A stretch of 64,000 nt of DNA from contig JAAKBF010000087.1 of NCBI GenBank assembly GCA_012656075.1, positions 248,001 to 312,000 on the forward strand, read 5' to 3'. Position 1 is the stretch's first letter; each line of letters opens with the position of its first letter. Shown in pieces: positions 44,601 to 53,988 of the stretch. Both the position numbers and the translations under genes were made by a program. The notes beneath the pieces are model-generated. The model was not told where the DNA came from and ran no database searches. It was given only the letters and a program-made list of their open reading frames with translations. This DNA is from Phytophthora hibernalis. Taxonomy: Eukaryota > Oomycota > Peronosporomycetes > Peronosporales > Peronosporaceae.

Positions 44601-46830
44601 TCTCCGTGAAAGACACAGCTCTACCAGTTCAGCATTTCCCAGTCGGCACGCTAGCATCAACAGAGTATCACCGCTTCCACTCTCAAGTAAGTCGATCGGA
44701 CACCCATCTTCCAAACACTCCATTACATCGTCAAGTCTGTCGTGGCGGGCGAGATTGAAAATGCGATTTCTCCATGCTGCTACCATGCGCTTGGTGGGCG
44801 CAACTGCATGAGCAGGTTTCATACCTGAACTGTCTTCCTGTCCTCGAGGTGATAAAGCCGACTGCTTGTAGTTCTCGATTGTGCGCGCTGACAACACTGA
44901 GGCATCCACAGATTTTTCAGAGGCGAATAATAGTTCACGAAGATTGTTGATCCAGATCCGAGCTTCTTCCTTGCTGGCAGCTACCAGATCTAGAGTTCTT
45001 GCTCGTGTCACCAGCGAAAAGCATTTGTCTTTTCCTTGACTATGTTACTTTCAGTTTGAGCTGCGAAAGCAGCAGTGGTGTTCCCCTCACGGATTTCAGT
45101 AACGAGAGCTAGGTCCAGTGAGCGCAAACTCTTCCGCTCTGCGGACCCTGAAAGCGTTGGGTCTCCCCAGGTTATCTGCAGATGTGGTGGATCTGTTGCT
45201 CTCCTAACAGTCACCCATTGCCGTCGCAGTCCATTGGCATAGCCTACCAAGTTGTGCGAGTGATACGGGATTTTGAAGAAGAGGCCACCATTCAAGAGAA
45301 CTGCAGGAATCGGCTTCACGCTTAGTGGGCTCTTGACACCCGATTGAGTACTTTCCGTGTTTGTAAATAGTGGTAATCGAAGCGGAGGGATTGTTGCTGG
45401 GGGCAACGGCACCGCCACAGAGTCTACAATTTTGAGCTGAAGATGAACTTGCCCTGCGGACAGCAGCACTGGGTCGTTGCTGTCCTCATCATTGTCCTCG
45501 CTTCGAAATAAAGCGTAATACTGATCATAAAACAAATCTCCAACTTTGTCTAACTGGACATTAGCTTCACCCACAAGAATCTTGCTGCTTGTTTTCACTT
45601 CCACGTGAAGAAATTGAGTCTCCTTCGAGCGTAGAGTAGTGGTAAATTGTTGATTCCACTGAGCTTCGCTGCCACCCTTCTTGTGCAGCTCCGTTCGCAT
45701 CAAGTATGACGACCAGCTAGCAGCGAGCCCATTATTCTCATCAAAAGTCTCATTTCCAGAAAGCAAGATTGTGTCCCAAACTTTTCAGCTTTGGGCAAAC
45801 CTGTCGCGCCCAGTGCGTTGACAATCAATAATAAACGATCCCGAGCAGGAGTTGCTTGCTCAGCAACTGGAATCTCCAAAAGAATAGGTTTTGCCTTTGC
45901 GACAGGAATTCCTGAAGATTTCGTCATTGCAGGAGCCACAAAATCACCTTGGTTGGGTGCACTTCGCTGTGCGCTACTGTTTATAATCGGATTGAGTGTC
46001 GCGAACCCGAGATCATTGTCTCCTGAATGAATTACCACTTCGGACGGGCCTCCCAACGCCGCATCTTCTGCGCTCAGTCGTCGTCGATCATGGCCTCGAT
46101 TTCCTCTTGGTATTTGAGCAGAACGGTCGATCGACACCTGAATTCCATCCTCCTCTTCATCATCTACATTGTCACTGCTTTTCTCCTCACCGGCCTTTGG
46201 AGATTCGTTCGCAGTCTCTTCTTCTCCTGTTGCGATGCCCGTGATCTCGCTCATCGCGTACTTTTGCTTGGTGGAAGCTACTGGAGTGAACCGACTCAAA
46301 AGCCTTTGCGCTGAGGTTTGTAGATGGATTTCTTGACGATCTGGTAGTTTCCTTCATCGTCATCTGCGAACGAGTGGAATTTAGACTCAATAACCAGCTC
46401 GAGAGTCGCTCGACGCTGTTTAGTGTCCTCAGCTCTCACAGTTGCATCACCCTTGTCTACTCTTTCAGTTTGTTTCTCTTCTGCGTCACAGTCTTCTTCT
46501 ACCTTGATCTGTGGAGATGGCACGTCGCTGTCCTCCTCGCCACTCGTAGCTGCTTTGGCTTCCACTTCTACCTCCTCGTACTTGGCATCGTCTTCTTGCA
46601 TCATATCGGCGTTCTAGGAGGAAATCAATTGGCGAGGCGAAGGAAACCACCCATGCAAACAATGCTGAGATCCTCTCCGCAACGCAAATAGCAGACTGAG
46701 CCATCGCATACCAAACTGTCCAAAGGCAAGTTGAAGTGACCATCACTCTTGAGCGATCGTACTTAGGCTGGCAATAACTCACTTTCGCTGCCAGCCGCTC
46801 GTTTAACTCAGGAAAAGTGAAGAAGCTCAT
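41644..46830 (-). CDS. formin with C2-PH-ankyrin-WW-FH2 layout
   Basis: Exon 1 (46830-46783, MSFFTFPELNERLAAK) joins over a 169-base intron to an acidic region (46613-46300). A C2-like domain follows (LLLIVNALGATGLPKAEK near 45800; HVEVKTSSKILVGEANVQL near 45600), then a PH-like domain (YANGLRRQWVTVRR near 45240 to ARIWINNLRELL near 44940). Ankyrin repeats cover about 44790-44090 (GRTPLHCAVANGNLDCVAYL, DGDTALHYAALSGNEEIVKL). A WW domain lies near 43320-43230 (WETLYTEDGYPYFVNRITGA). A proline-containing linker leads to FH2 (42530-41644: LKRANNLALALASF, LQRFFPTEKEKQALRSFNG, VPGMQERIDMFLYKMEF, HRFLVDTSSHLTEIE). Breaks near 46318, 45785, 45012, 44095, 43690 and 43090 are all one missing base, and there is another in FH2 near 41985. 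FH2 nucleates and caps actin. Two genes rather than one cannot be excluded. Confidence 0.75.
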
Positions 46831-46969
46831 TTATAAATGGAAAAATAGCAAGGTATTCATTCAAACTCCCTCCCTCAATGTGTGGAATATATCTTGTCTA
46901 TGTAAAACAGCCTCACCATTTCTTCCTGGGGGTGTTGGTCTCGGCGACAAGCAACAAATGACGTCCAGC

Positions 46970-47902
46970 CTAAGCCATCATCTTCTTGAACTCGTCGTAC
47001 AGCACCAGCACGATAGCGCCGCCCGTGCCACGCAGGATGTTGGAGCCCGCGCCCTTGAAGAAGGCACCGCTGCCCTCGTTCTTGAGGATCTTGGACGCGC
47101 AGTCCATCGTGGACGTGTACAGGATGTCCTTGCGGCCGGCCTGCATCATCATGCGACGACGCACCGTGTCGAACGGGTACGAGATCATACCGGCGAGCGA
47201 CGTGACCGTCTGGGCCACCATCCACTTCTGCCACACGGGGGCGTTCTTGGGGTCCTTGAGCGCAATGTCGCGCATCGTGTCGTAACCGCCGAAGAAGGCG
47301 GCGCGGTACACGATGATACCGCCCACCGACACGCCGAAGCCCTGGTACAGACCGCCCAGGCCGTCCGACTTGTAGATCGTGGACACGCAGTTCACCAGAC
47401 CCGTGTACATGCGGGACTTGCCCTTGCCCACGTCAGCGCCCAGACGCGTACGCGCAAAGTCGAGCGGGTACACGAACAGCAGCGACGTGGCGCCAGCGGC
47501 ACCGCCCGAAGCCAGGTTGCCCATGAAGAAGCGCCAGAACTGCTCCTTGGTCACGCCGTCCATGAAGATCTTTTTGAACTTGTCCTTGAAGGCGAAGTTC
47601 AGGGCCTGCGTCGGGAAGTACCGGATGACGTTGGCCAGGTTGCCGCGCCAGAGCGAGCTCACGCCCTGCTCGCCGGACACGCGCACGAAGCAGTCCACGA
47701 TGCCCTTGTACTGGTCCTCAGGCTTGATCTGCGTGGACGCGGCCTGCACCTGCAGCAGCAGCTTGACGCGCTCGATGGGGGCCACCACCGTCTTGGAGAT
47801 GCCGCCAGCGACGCCACCGGCCGCCAGGTCCAGCACGAACGACATGGCGCCGCTCTTCTTCTCGGACGTGGCCACCGGCTTGTAAGCAGACAGAGCGCTC
47901 AT
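46970..47902 (-). CDS. AAC: mitochondrial ADP/ATP carrier
   Basis: Intact 310-residue member of the mitochondrial carrier family. It exchanges ATP for ADP across the inner membrane. Three repeats each carry a P-x-[DE]-x2-[RK] signature: PIERVK near residue 42, PLDFAR near 146 and PFDTVRRRM near 243. The RRRMMM signature specific to ADP/ATP carriers is present. No introns or frame breaks. Codon use is strongly GC-ending, as expected for high expression, and this creates a 404-codon antisense open frame (46817-48031, plus) that is not a gene. A strong core promoter lies 49 bases upstream. Confidence 0.97.
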   Translation of the reverse strand: MSALSAYKPVATSEKKSGAMSFVLDLAAGGVAGGISKTVVAPIERVKLLLQVQAASTQIKPEDQYKGIVDCFVRVSGEQGVSSLWRGNLANVIRYFPTQALNFAFKDKFKKIFMDGVTKEQFWRFFMGNLASGGAAGATSLLFVYPLDFARTRLGADVGKGKSRMYTGLVNCVSTIYKSDGLGGLYQGFGVSVGGIIVYRAAFFGGYDTMRDIALKDPKNAPVWQKWMVAQTVTSLAGMISYPFDTVRRRMMMQAGRKDILYTSTMDCASKILKNEGSGAFFKGAGSNILRGTGGAIVLVLYDEFKKMMA

Positions 47903-47950
47903 CTTGACTTGGGGGAGGGGAGTTTAAAAGTCTTCTACGCGAAACGGAGA

Positions 47951-47966
47951 AAAATCCTAAATGAGC
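47951..47966 (-). promoter_or_regulatory. oomycete Inr/FPR core promoter of the ADP/ATP carrier
   Basis: Reads GCTCATTTAGGATTTT on the minus strand, 14 of 16 matches with a perfect initiator half, and ends 48 bases before the ATG at 47902. Confidence 0.75.
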
Positions 47967-48059
47967 GAAAGGGGAGCTCTGCGGCGGGGGTCGCCTTCCG
48001 AGCCACACACTGGCCGTTTGACGTTGGATAGCTGGGCCACGTGCTGATTGGTGGAAATG

Positions 48060-48944
48060 CGGCCGTTTCGAACGAGTGGCTGCCTCGCCTCCACGCACTT
48101 GTGAGGGTGTGGCCCGGCTATGGACTTTGGTGAGCGGTTTCGCCGGGTTTAAAATAGATCGCGTGATATTAATAGCCATGAGCTTAGGCTTGGAACATGA
48201 GACCATGCTCATGTATTTACAGCACCTTGGGGCTGTGGAGGAGAGCTTCGTTTTACCGGTAGGTGAAGACGTGAGGGCCACGCGCCAAGTACATGTACAT
48301 GTATTGACGCGAGGTCCGGAGACGGTTGTCCGCTTGTGATGGCCCGTCTGCGTCCGCTCGGTATCAGCTTGGGCAGGGACTGGCCTTGCGCTTCAGTCGA
48401 TGCCACGCGCGACGCATCACGCACTGACGTGTTCACGCTGCTTGGCTCAACTGCCACTCGTCCCGATTGCGGCGTTGGTGCTGGGTTGCACAGTCCTCGC
48501 TGACCTGCTTGCGGTCATTGCATGCAGTGAGCTCCCTCTCCTCTGCGCCACTCCTGCAAATCCAGCATTCTGCCAAGTTTCGCGGAGCGGATATGTTCAC
48601 TTTCGGTAATGCGACCATGTGTGGCATCCGTCCACCGCTCGACTTGCGACGAGACGGGAAAAGTATCTTCGGCAACTCAATGCGTTTAACAGTTCACTCA
48701 ACTCGCGCCAGTCGAAAATGAAGTAAGGGTGCTTCGGGTTACTGCATATCTTTGCAGTTGACCAGCATCGCCGGACTGGTTTCAACACTGGAGGCATCAT
48801 CTTCGGCATTCGTGGCGTTGCCAATGCCGTCGGCTGCTCAAGTATGATCAAGATGGTCGTTCTGCAGTTGCAATTTGGTCTCCGGATCGCAGTCCATTGG
48901 GCAACGCCCTGGGACTCCTAGGGCGTTCAAGGGTAGGCTAGGAG
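48060..48944. other. gene-poor spacer
   Basis: No secure gene. On the plus strand about 48590-48720 reads FTFGNATMCGIRPPLDLRRD followed by a stop, which may be a fragment of an unidentified enzyme gene, but it is too short to name. Confidence 0.3.
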
Positions 48945-50680
48945 TCAACACCCTTGACCTCCGGCGATGATGAAGCACGCGGTGGAGCTGTGAATCGCCA
49001 GGATGTTGGTTGTCGTGGCCCATGTCAACGTCGCCACAATGCCAATGATCGCCACTCGAGCGGCGAAGCGACTGGAGCCTCCGAGGCGCTTCAGATCCTG
49101 CGTCTGCTGCTTCTGGTCGGGTAGCAGCACCAGCGTCACGAGTCCAAACAACTGCACGCCACCAGCAATGAAGAGGCAGTAGGCGACCTGCCAACGCACG
49201 TGGAGCGTGTCCGAGGCGATGGCAGCGTCCGATACATCGAAGTACGCATCCACGAGGTTGGTCACGCTCTGCGCGAAGGGCCAGGCCAAGTTGTGTACGG
49301 TGGTCAACAACGCGTACGTCGCGCCTTCAAAGCCTTGTTCAGTGATTTCCACGGTCACAAAACCCGCCACTACACTGCGCATGCCCTCTGGAATGGCGGC
49401 AAGTTGAGGTCCACCGAGGTAGAACCACTCGCTACGGACGACGTCGAAGGTTGTCACCAGGTTGACTCCGATGAAGACGATAGTGGTGAAGAAGGAGCAT
49501 ATGAACATGATCCGCCGCCAACTCGCGTTGAGAAAGTACTCTCGCATCAAGAACGTCACGAAAATGACCAACGCTGTGGAGACACAGCCGGCCAAGCTGC
49601 TGTTAAGTGGCGTGACGCCAACCCAGAACTCTTGAATCGCTGCGAGGTCCGAGAAGCTGACGGACGTGAGGAACGAATGCCAGAAGTGGAACGCCACGAG
49701 CTGCCAGATCGCGCGTTGCTGTAAGATGCGCCACATTTCGCGCAGCGGCGTGACTGGAATGGGTTTGCTCTTGCTCGTATCGACTGACGCAGCGCGCGTC
49801 TCGTCTAAGAAGAGCACAGTACCGCAGCAACCGAGCAAGGCCACAGCAGCACAGCCCCAGAAGATGCTGTTAGGCGTCACGCTCCATGAGAAAGTGCCGC
49901 CGTACACTTCTCCATTGAAACACAGTGCCGCGACGAATCCTGCCACAAGCTGGCGCTGTAGCGCACCATGTAGATCGTTGCTTGAGCTTTTCCACGCATC
50001 TCCATGGGCTCAAGCTGCGCCATTTCCACCATGAGACCGTCGCATGCTACGTCCGTCATGACGTATCCGGCACAAACGACCAGTAACCGCACGAGGTATT
50101 TACCGCCGGAATCTGCAGCGTCTGCGTTCTCCACGACGCGTAAGTTGACTTGGCGTGTGCGTTGGATCTCGCCAGCCTTGTAGTACGGCGGTGCAATGGG
50201 GTTGTATGCCAGCACTGCAAGTGCTACGATGCTGATGCTCCAGCCGAGCAACATGTAGGGCTTTCGTCGGTAGCCAGCAATCGGCACGTGGTCGGATAGC
50301 AGTCCGAAGAGGGTCTTGTACGACCAAGGCAGACGCACTACTGTGGCTGCTGTAGACACTTGGAACCCGTCCATGTTGAGGTAGAGCTTGAAGAACGGGT
50401 ACACGAGCGACGGCAGTAGACCGTTGAGAAAGCCGATGCATGCGTAGTTGACGAGAAGTCCGAACCGAGTCGCGTCCAGCAGATCCACGCTGCCGTCGTC
50501 ACTGTGCGGCTCGGACCAGCGTCTTGCCAATGCTTTGCGACTCTTGCGCTGCTCCTCGTCGCTGATCTTCTGGTTCTGGTACCCACTCTCCAAAGTCACC
50601 GACGAGTCCGGTGCTATGATAGCCGAGCCAACGAAGGAAGGACCGAGCAGCGCATTGGCCTCCTTCGATGACATTTGCAT
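48945..50680 (-). CDS. folate-biopterin transporter (FBT/BT1) family, MFS fold
   Basis: About 580-600 residues with 12 predicted membrane helices. Diagnostic stretches are FGLLVNYACIGFLNGLLPSL (helix 1), VVRLPWSYKTLFGLLSDHVP, RRKPYMLLGWSISIVALAVL and GYVMTDVACDGLMVEMAQ, the last matching the FBT signature after helix 5. The second half (WRILQQRAIWQLVAFHFWHS, GVQLFGLVTLVLLPDQ) completes the fold. The frame breaks once near 49955, in a stretch that reads RYSASL then VAGFVAALCFNGEVYGG, equal to one missing base. The start is uncertain: ATG 50680 is in frame, while ATG 50747 opens MCGREAAAPDASVRS and would need another one-base break. The family imports folates or pterins; oomycetes have many copies. 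Substrate not inferable. Confidence 0.85.
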
Positions 50681-50820
50681 CTGGTTGTGATAGCCATTAG
50701 ACACTGCGAACGGAGGCGTCGGGTGCCGCTGCCTCTCGACCGCACATTTTCGACAAGATCCAACCGTCACAATGATCTTTTGTCACTTCAACTGTTCCGA
50801 ATTGGCTACCACGACCGAAT

Positions 50821-50947
50821 GTCAACGTTAGTCTTCACGCGCTCATAGAATTCCCCATTGTTCAGGACAGCTCAATCAGTTCTTCGTCTTTGAGCTCTGC
50901 CGTATTGATAATCATCCTTTCCACGCGTTACCATTGATCAGCGTATT
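50821..50947 (-). pseudogene. relic of a second CRN-E-like NTPase
   Basis: Read on the minus strand in shifting frames: VTRGKDDYQ, AELKDEELIELS and NGEFYERVKTNV. These align in order with VTCGKDYHRF, AELRDVELFELM and NDEFYEHVKTKF of CRN-E, with an internal deletion between the first two blocks. It is a short duplicate remnant just downstream of CRN-E on the same strand. Confidence 0.6.
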
Positions 50948-51180
50948 GTACATGTATATGGTGGAGACGTAAGGCTTCTTGAGACAAAGAAGGTTTGTGC
51001 GAAGTCGACTCATGGAGGAAGGAATATCGTTCATCATGCAACGACCAATTTTTAAACTATCTCAATTCAGATTGAGGTTAAGGTTGCCTGTTGTGTTTGA
51101 ATAAAACTAGGTAGTTGCACCGCCTTGAAATGTGAGCTGTAGGAATCAAGCACCACAAGCCACAGTCCTTGTCCTTAAGC

Positions 51181-53209
51181 TTACCATCCCCTCTTGAACC
51201 GCTTCGCAGGATTCTCCCTGAATTCGTTATAGCTTACCCCAACGACCCTGATTTTAAACCGAGTTGTTTCTTTTGATAAGCGTGCAGGTTCCAGAACGCT
51301 CCTGTGAACGTGGAGCTTGTCAATTTTTGCGTTGAAGCCCTTCTCGGTCAGCTTCTCAATCGGAACCACAATACACACTTCAACTTCTTCAAACCAATGG
51401 CCAGGTAAGGCCAAGGTCAACCGGGTCAACAGCGTTGAGAAAACAGTTTCTTTGAATGAATGCGTATTCGCCTGAAGAAAGCGAACCTTCACAACACTGG
51501 CGCAACCCGCCTCCACAGCCTTGATATCACTCTCGGCGTTCGTTTCACGGGTTTCCACGAACACCGCGTCATAACCACCTTGATTCCGCTTCCTTGGGGT
51601 TAGCCATTGGGACCTCACGTTCAACGGGATTGTACCATTTGGATCAAAGTACGGGACTACTTTGGTTGCCCATTTATCATAAAGGTTATCACCCTCCGTA
51701 AAAATATACTCAACACCACCGTGGACAAGTTTCGCGAAGAACCATAGCTCGAACAAATAGTCATCCATCGAGCGATTAAGAGGGTTAAAAGGGCACCATG
51801 CACACAATTGGGACCAAGTAGCTGGGCAAGTTTTCCAGCTACAAAATTGCTCGAGAGATGACGCGTTGGCTCAATTGGCCCTCGATCGCTATACCATGAA
51901 AATAACCGATTCACCGCACCAGTACATGTAGATGAAATGTTCACAGCCCTTTTGACGTATGCCCCAACATCAGGATTTCTATGAATTGCCCGGTTCAAAT
52001 CGTGCTCAGCTTCCTCAGTACTGAGATCAAACATATATCGAGCGCTCCCACCAACAACGAAGAACTTAGTGTCCAGTAATTGCTTTCGATCTTCCCAACG
52101 AGTTGGGTCCTCCGTGAACTTGGTCTTCACGTGTTCATAGAACTCATCATTCTCCATCGCCTTTTTATAGTCTTCCATTTTCCATGACATCAGCTCAAAC
52201 AGTTCTACGTCTCTGAGCTCTGCCCTTGGGGTGGGTGTATCAAGAGTAGCTTTGGTCGCAAGGGCAGCAACGATGTTCATAGGAATACACTTGTTTGCGA
52301 ATCGATGATAATCTTTCCCACACGTTACCATTGAGCTGACCCACACCAGGCGATGGTACATCTTATTTTCCTCGCGCCACCTCACGCACACGATTTGGAT
52401 CTTGTATCCCGGGTCCTTATCAGCAGTATATCCGTCAATAAAAACAACCGATCTCTCGTGCAGTGACGTCAAAAGGCGTTGCAGGGCTATGCTATCGTCT
52501 GCGCCATTGAGTTTGCAAGTCCACTTCTCGTTTGCACCACGAAAGAGAACGCAACGCAAAGCAACCCCACGATTGGGAAGATGAATCCACACGACGTCCC
52601 AGTCCGTTCGATCCAGAGAAGTCACAAAGGCGAATGCTGCGCAGGGCTTTCCTGTTCCCGAGGGTCCCACAATCCACAACTCAGCGTATGAATTGCCAAC
52701 GCACATGCGAAGAGTCTGCCATGCATCCACAAGTTCAGAACGGCGATACAAGAGTAGATCGTTGTTCTGCACAACTAGTCCAGTGCCCCGCACATACGCG
52801 GCCGGGATTCCAACAATCAAGCTTTCGTCAAACTCCAGAGGAGGGAACAGTCCGTCGACTTTGACCCATTTGCTCGCGTCTTGTCTCGAAACCTTCATCA
52901 GTAAGTGGATCACAGTACTTTTCGGAGCTTTACCAAAGACGTCCTGGACAATTAGTCCAGGAAATATCGGATCGCTACGAATTATTAACCCTCTCCAACT
53001 GTGTTCGTCTCGCTTTATCAGCGTGGTCGAGCCAGTCATCGGGTGTACCAATACGACCAGTAGCAAACAGGTCGAGATGAGAAGATTTGCACGGTTCGTC
53101 TAACTGGGGAATGATGACTTCTTTGACATGTTGAATATTTTTTCGAATCCACCGTCACGACGATGACTCCTCCGTCAGGCAGTGCACACGCCAACTCTTG
53201 CTCCGACAT
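51181..53209 (-). CDS. CRN-E: Crinkler-type protein with altered Walker A and REase-like C terminus
   Basis: Different CRN subclass from CRN-A/B/C. The ATG at 53209 opens MSEQELACALPDGGVIVVTV. After frame changes near 53140 (AAAAAA) and 53000 the chain continues QHVKEVIIPQLDEPCKSSHL and GTPDDWLD, then the long fr 53066-51657 NTPase frame. Walker A reads GPSGTGKP: the residue after the lysine is proline instead of Ser/Thr. SVVFIDGY is the likely Walker B. After another one-base break near 51700 the C-terminal domain has GGYDAVFVE and VVKVRFLQANTHSFK, resembling the D-x(n)-[EQ]x[TK] nuclease core of CRN proteins, though the usual pattern is not perfect. The gene interrupts an otherwise housekeeping block. 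Whether it is active is doubtful. Confidence 0.65.
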
Positions 53210-53374
53210 TATTGACTTAGTTGAGTTTTCTCTTCCAAGCAGAAAGTGATTTTGACGAAGAAGCCGTCTACAAGGTAGTCATTTCTAACTACCCATCCAT
53301 CCGTTTAGAAACCCAAATTTCGGTTTCTATTAATAAATTTCGGTTTCTTACCGGTATCCAAAAATCGATTTCTA

Positions 53375-53388
53375 TCATTCCATTTTGA
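53375..53388 (+). promoter_or_regulatory. initiator-like element of TRAPPC4
   Basis: TATCATTCCATTTT matches the YCAYTYY initiator, 9-22 bases before the ATG at 53397. The flanking half is poor. Confidence 0.4.
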
Positions 53389-53396
53389 TTTTCGCA

Positions 53397-53928
53397 ATGC
53401 TGCACTCGCTGTACATCATCAACAAGGCTGGGGCCTCATCTACCAGCAGGATCTGAGTCCCGCGGCACCCAAGCTGAGCTCCAACGACCACCTACGTCTC
53501 GGCTCCACCTTTCACAGCATGCACGCCATCGCGGCGTTGGCGGCGCCCACGAGTTCAGGCGGAATTGACAGTCTGGAGACCGGTACTTTCCGTTTACAGT
53601 GTCTACAGACGCCTACAGGCCTCAAATTCTTCATTACAGCGGCACTGGGTTCACCCGACTTGGACGTGGCACTGCAGACGGTGTACGAACTCTACGTGGA
53701 CTACGTGCTCAAGGTATCTAATACTACAGTAGTAGAAGTCTCAATTTCTATCAATTTCTATCAATTTTTAACGCCCTTTGCTACTGCAAGAACCCGTTCT
53801 ACGAGCTCGAGATGCCCATCCGCTGCAGCCTTTTCAATACTGGACTCAAGACGTTCGTGGACAAGTTCAACCTGGAAAGCAGTCGCCGTCGTCCGCAGAC
53901 GAGCAGCGGCACCGACGTCTTCTATTGA
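53397..53928 (+). CDS. TRAPPC4: TRAPP complex subunit 4 (Trs23/sybindin)
   Basis: Starts MLHSLYIINKAG, the sybindin N terminus. After one missing G in a GGGG run near 53425 it continues LIYQQDLSPAAPKLSSNDHL, then LGSTFHSMHAIAAL, SLETGTFRLQCLQTPTGLKF and VYELYVDYVLK. A GT-AG intron (about 53714-53789) separates this from NPFYELEMPIRCSLFNTGLK, the highly conserved end of the longin fold, and a short tail to 53928. The PDZ-like insert of animal TRAPPC4 is absent, as in yeast Trs23. TRAPP acts as a Rab1/Ypt1 exchange factor and vesicle tether at ER-Golgi. It is convergent with the Kelch-MORN gene, 60 bases apart. Confidence 0.87.
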
Positions 53929-53988
53929 ATCGGTGAGATATACGTATTCAACGTGGTTGTATTGATTTTTATGATGTTGGTAGTGTTG

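Noticed and set aside
46817..48031. 404-codon plus-strand open frame
   Set aside because: It is exactly antisense to the ADP/ATP carrier. GC-ending codons of the carrier remove stops on the other strand; the product is His/Arg-rich nonsense with no motif.
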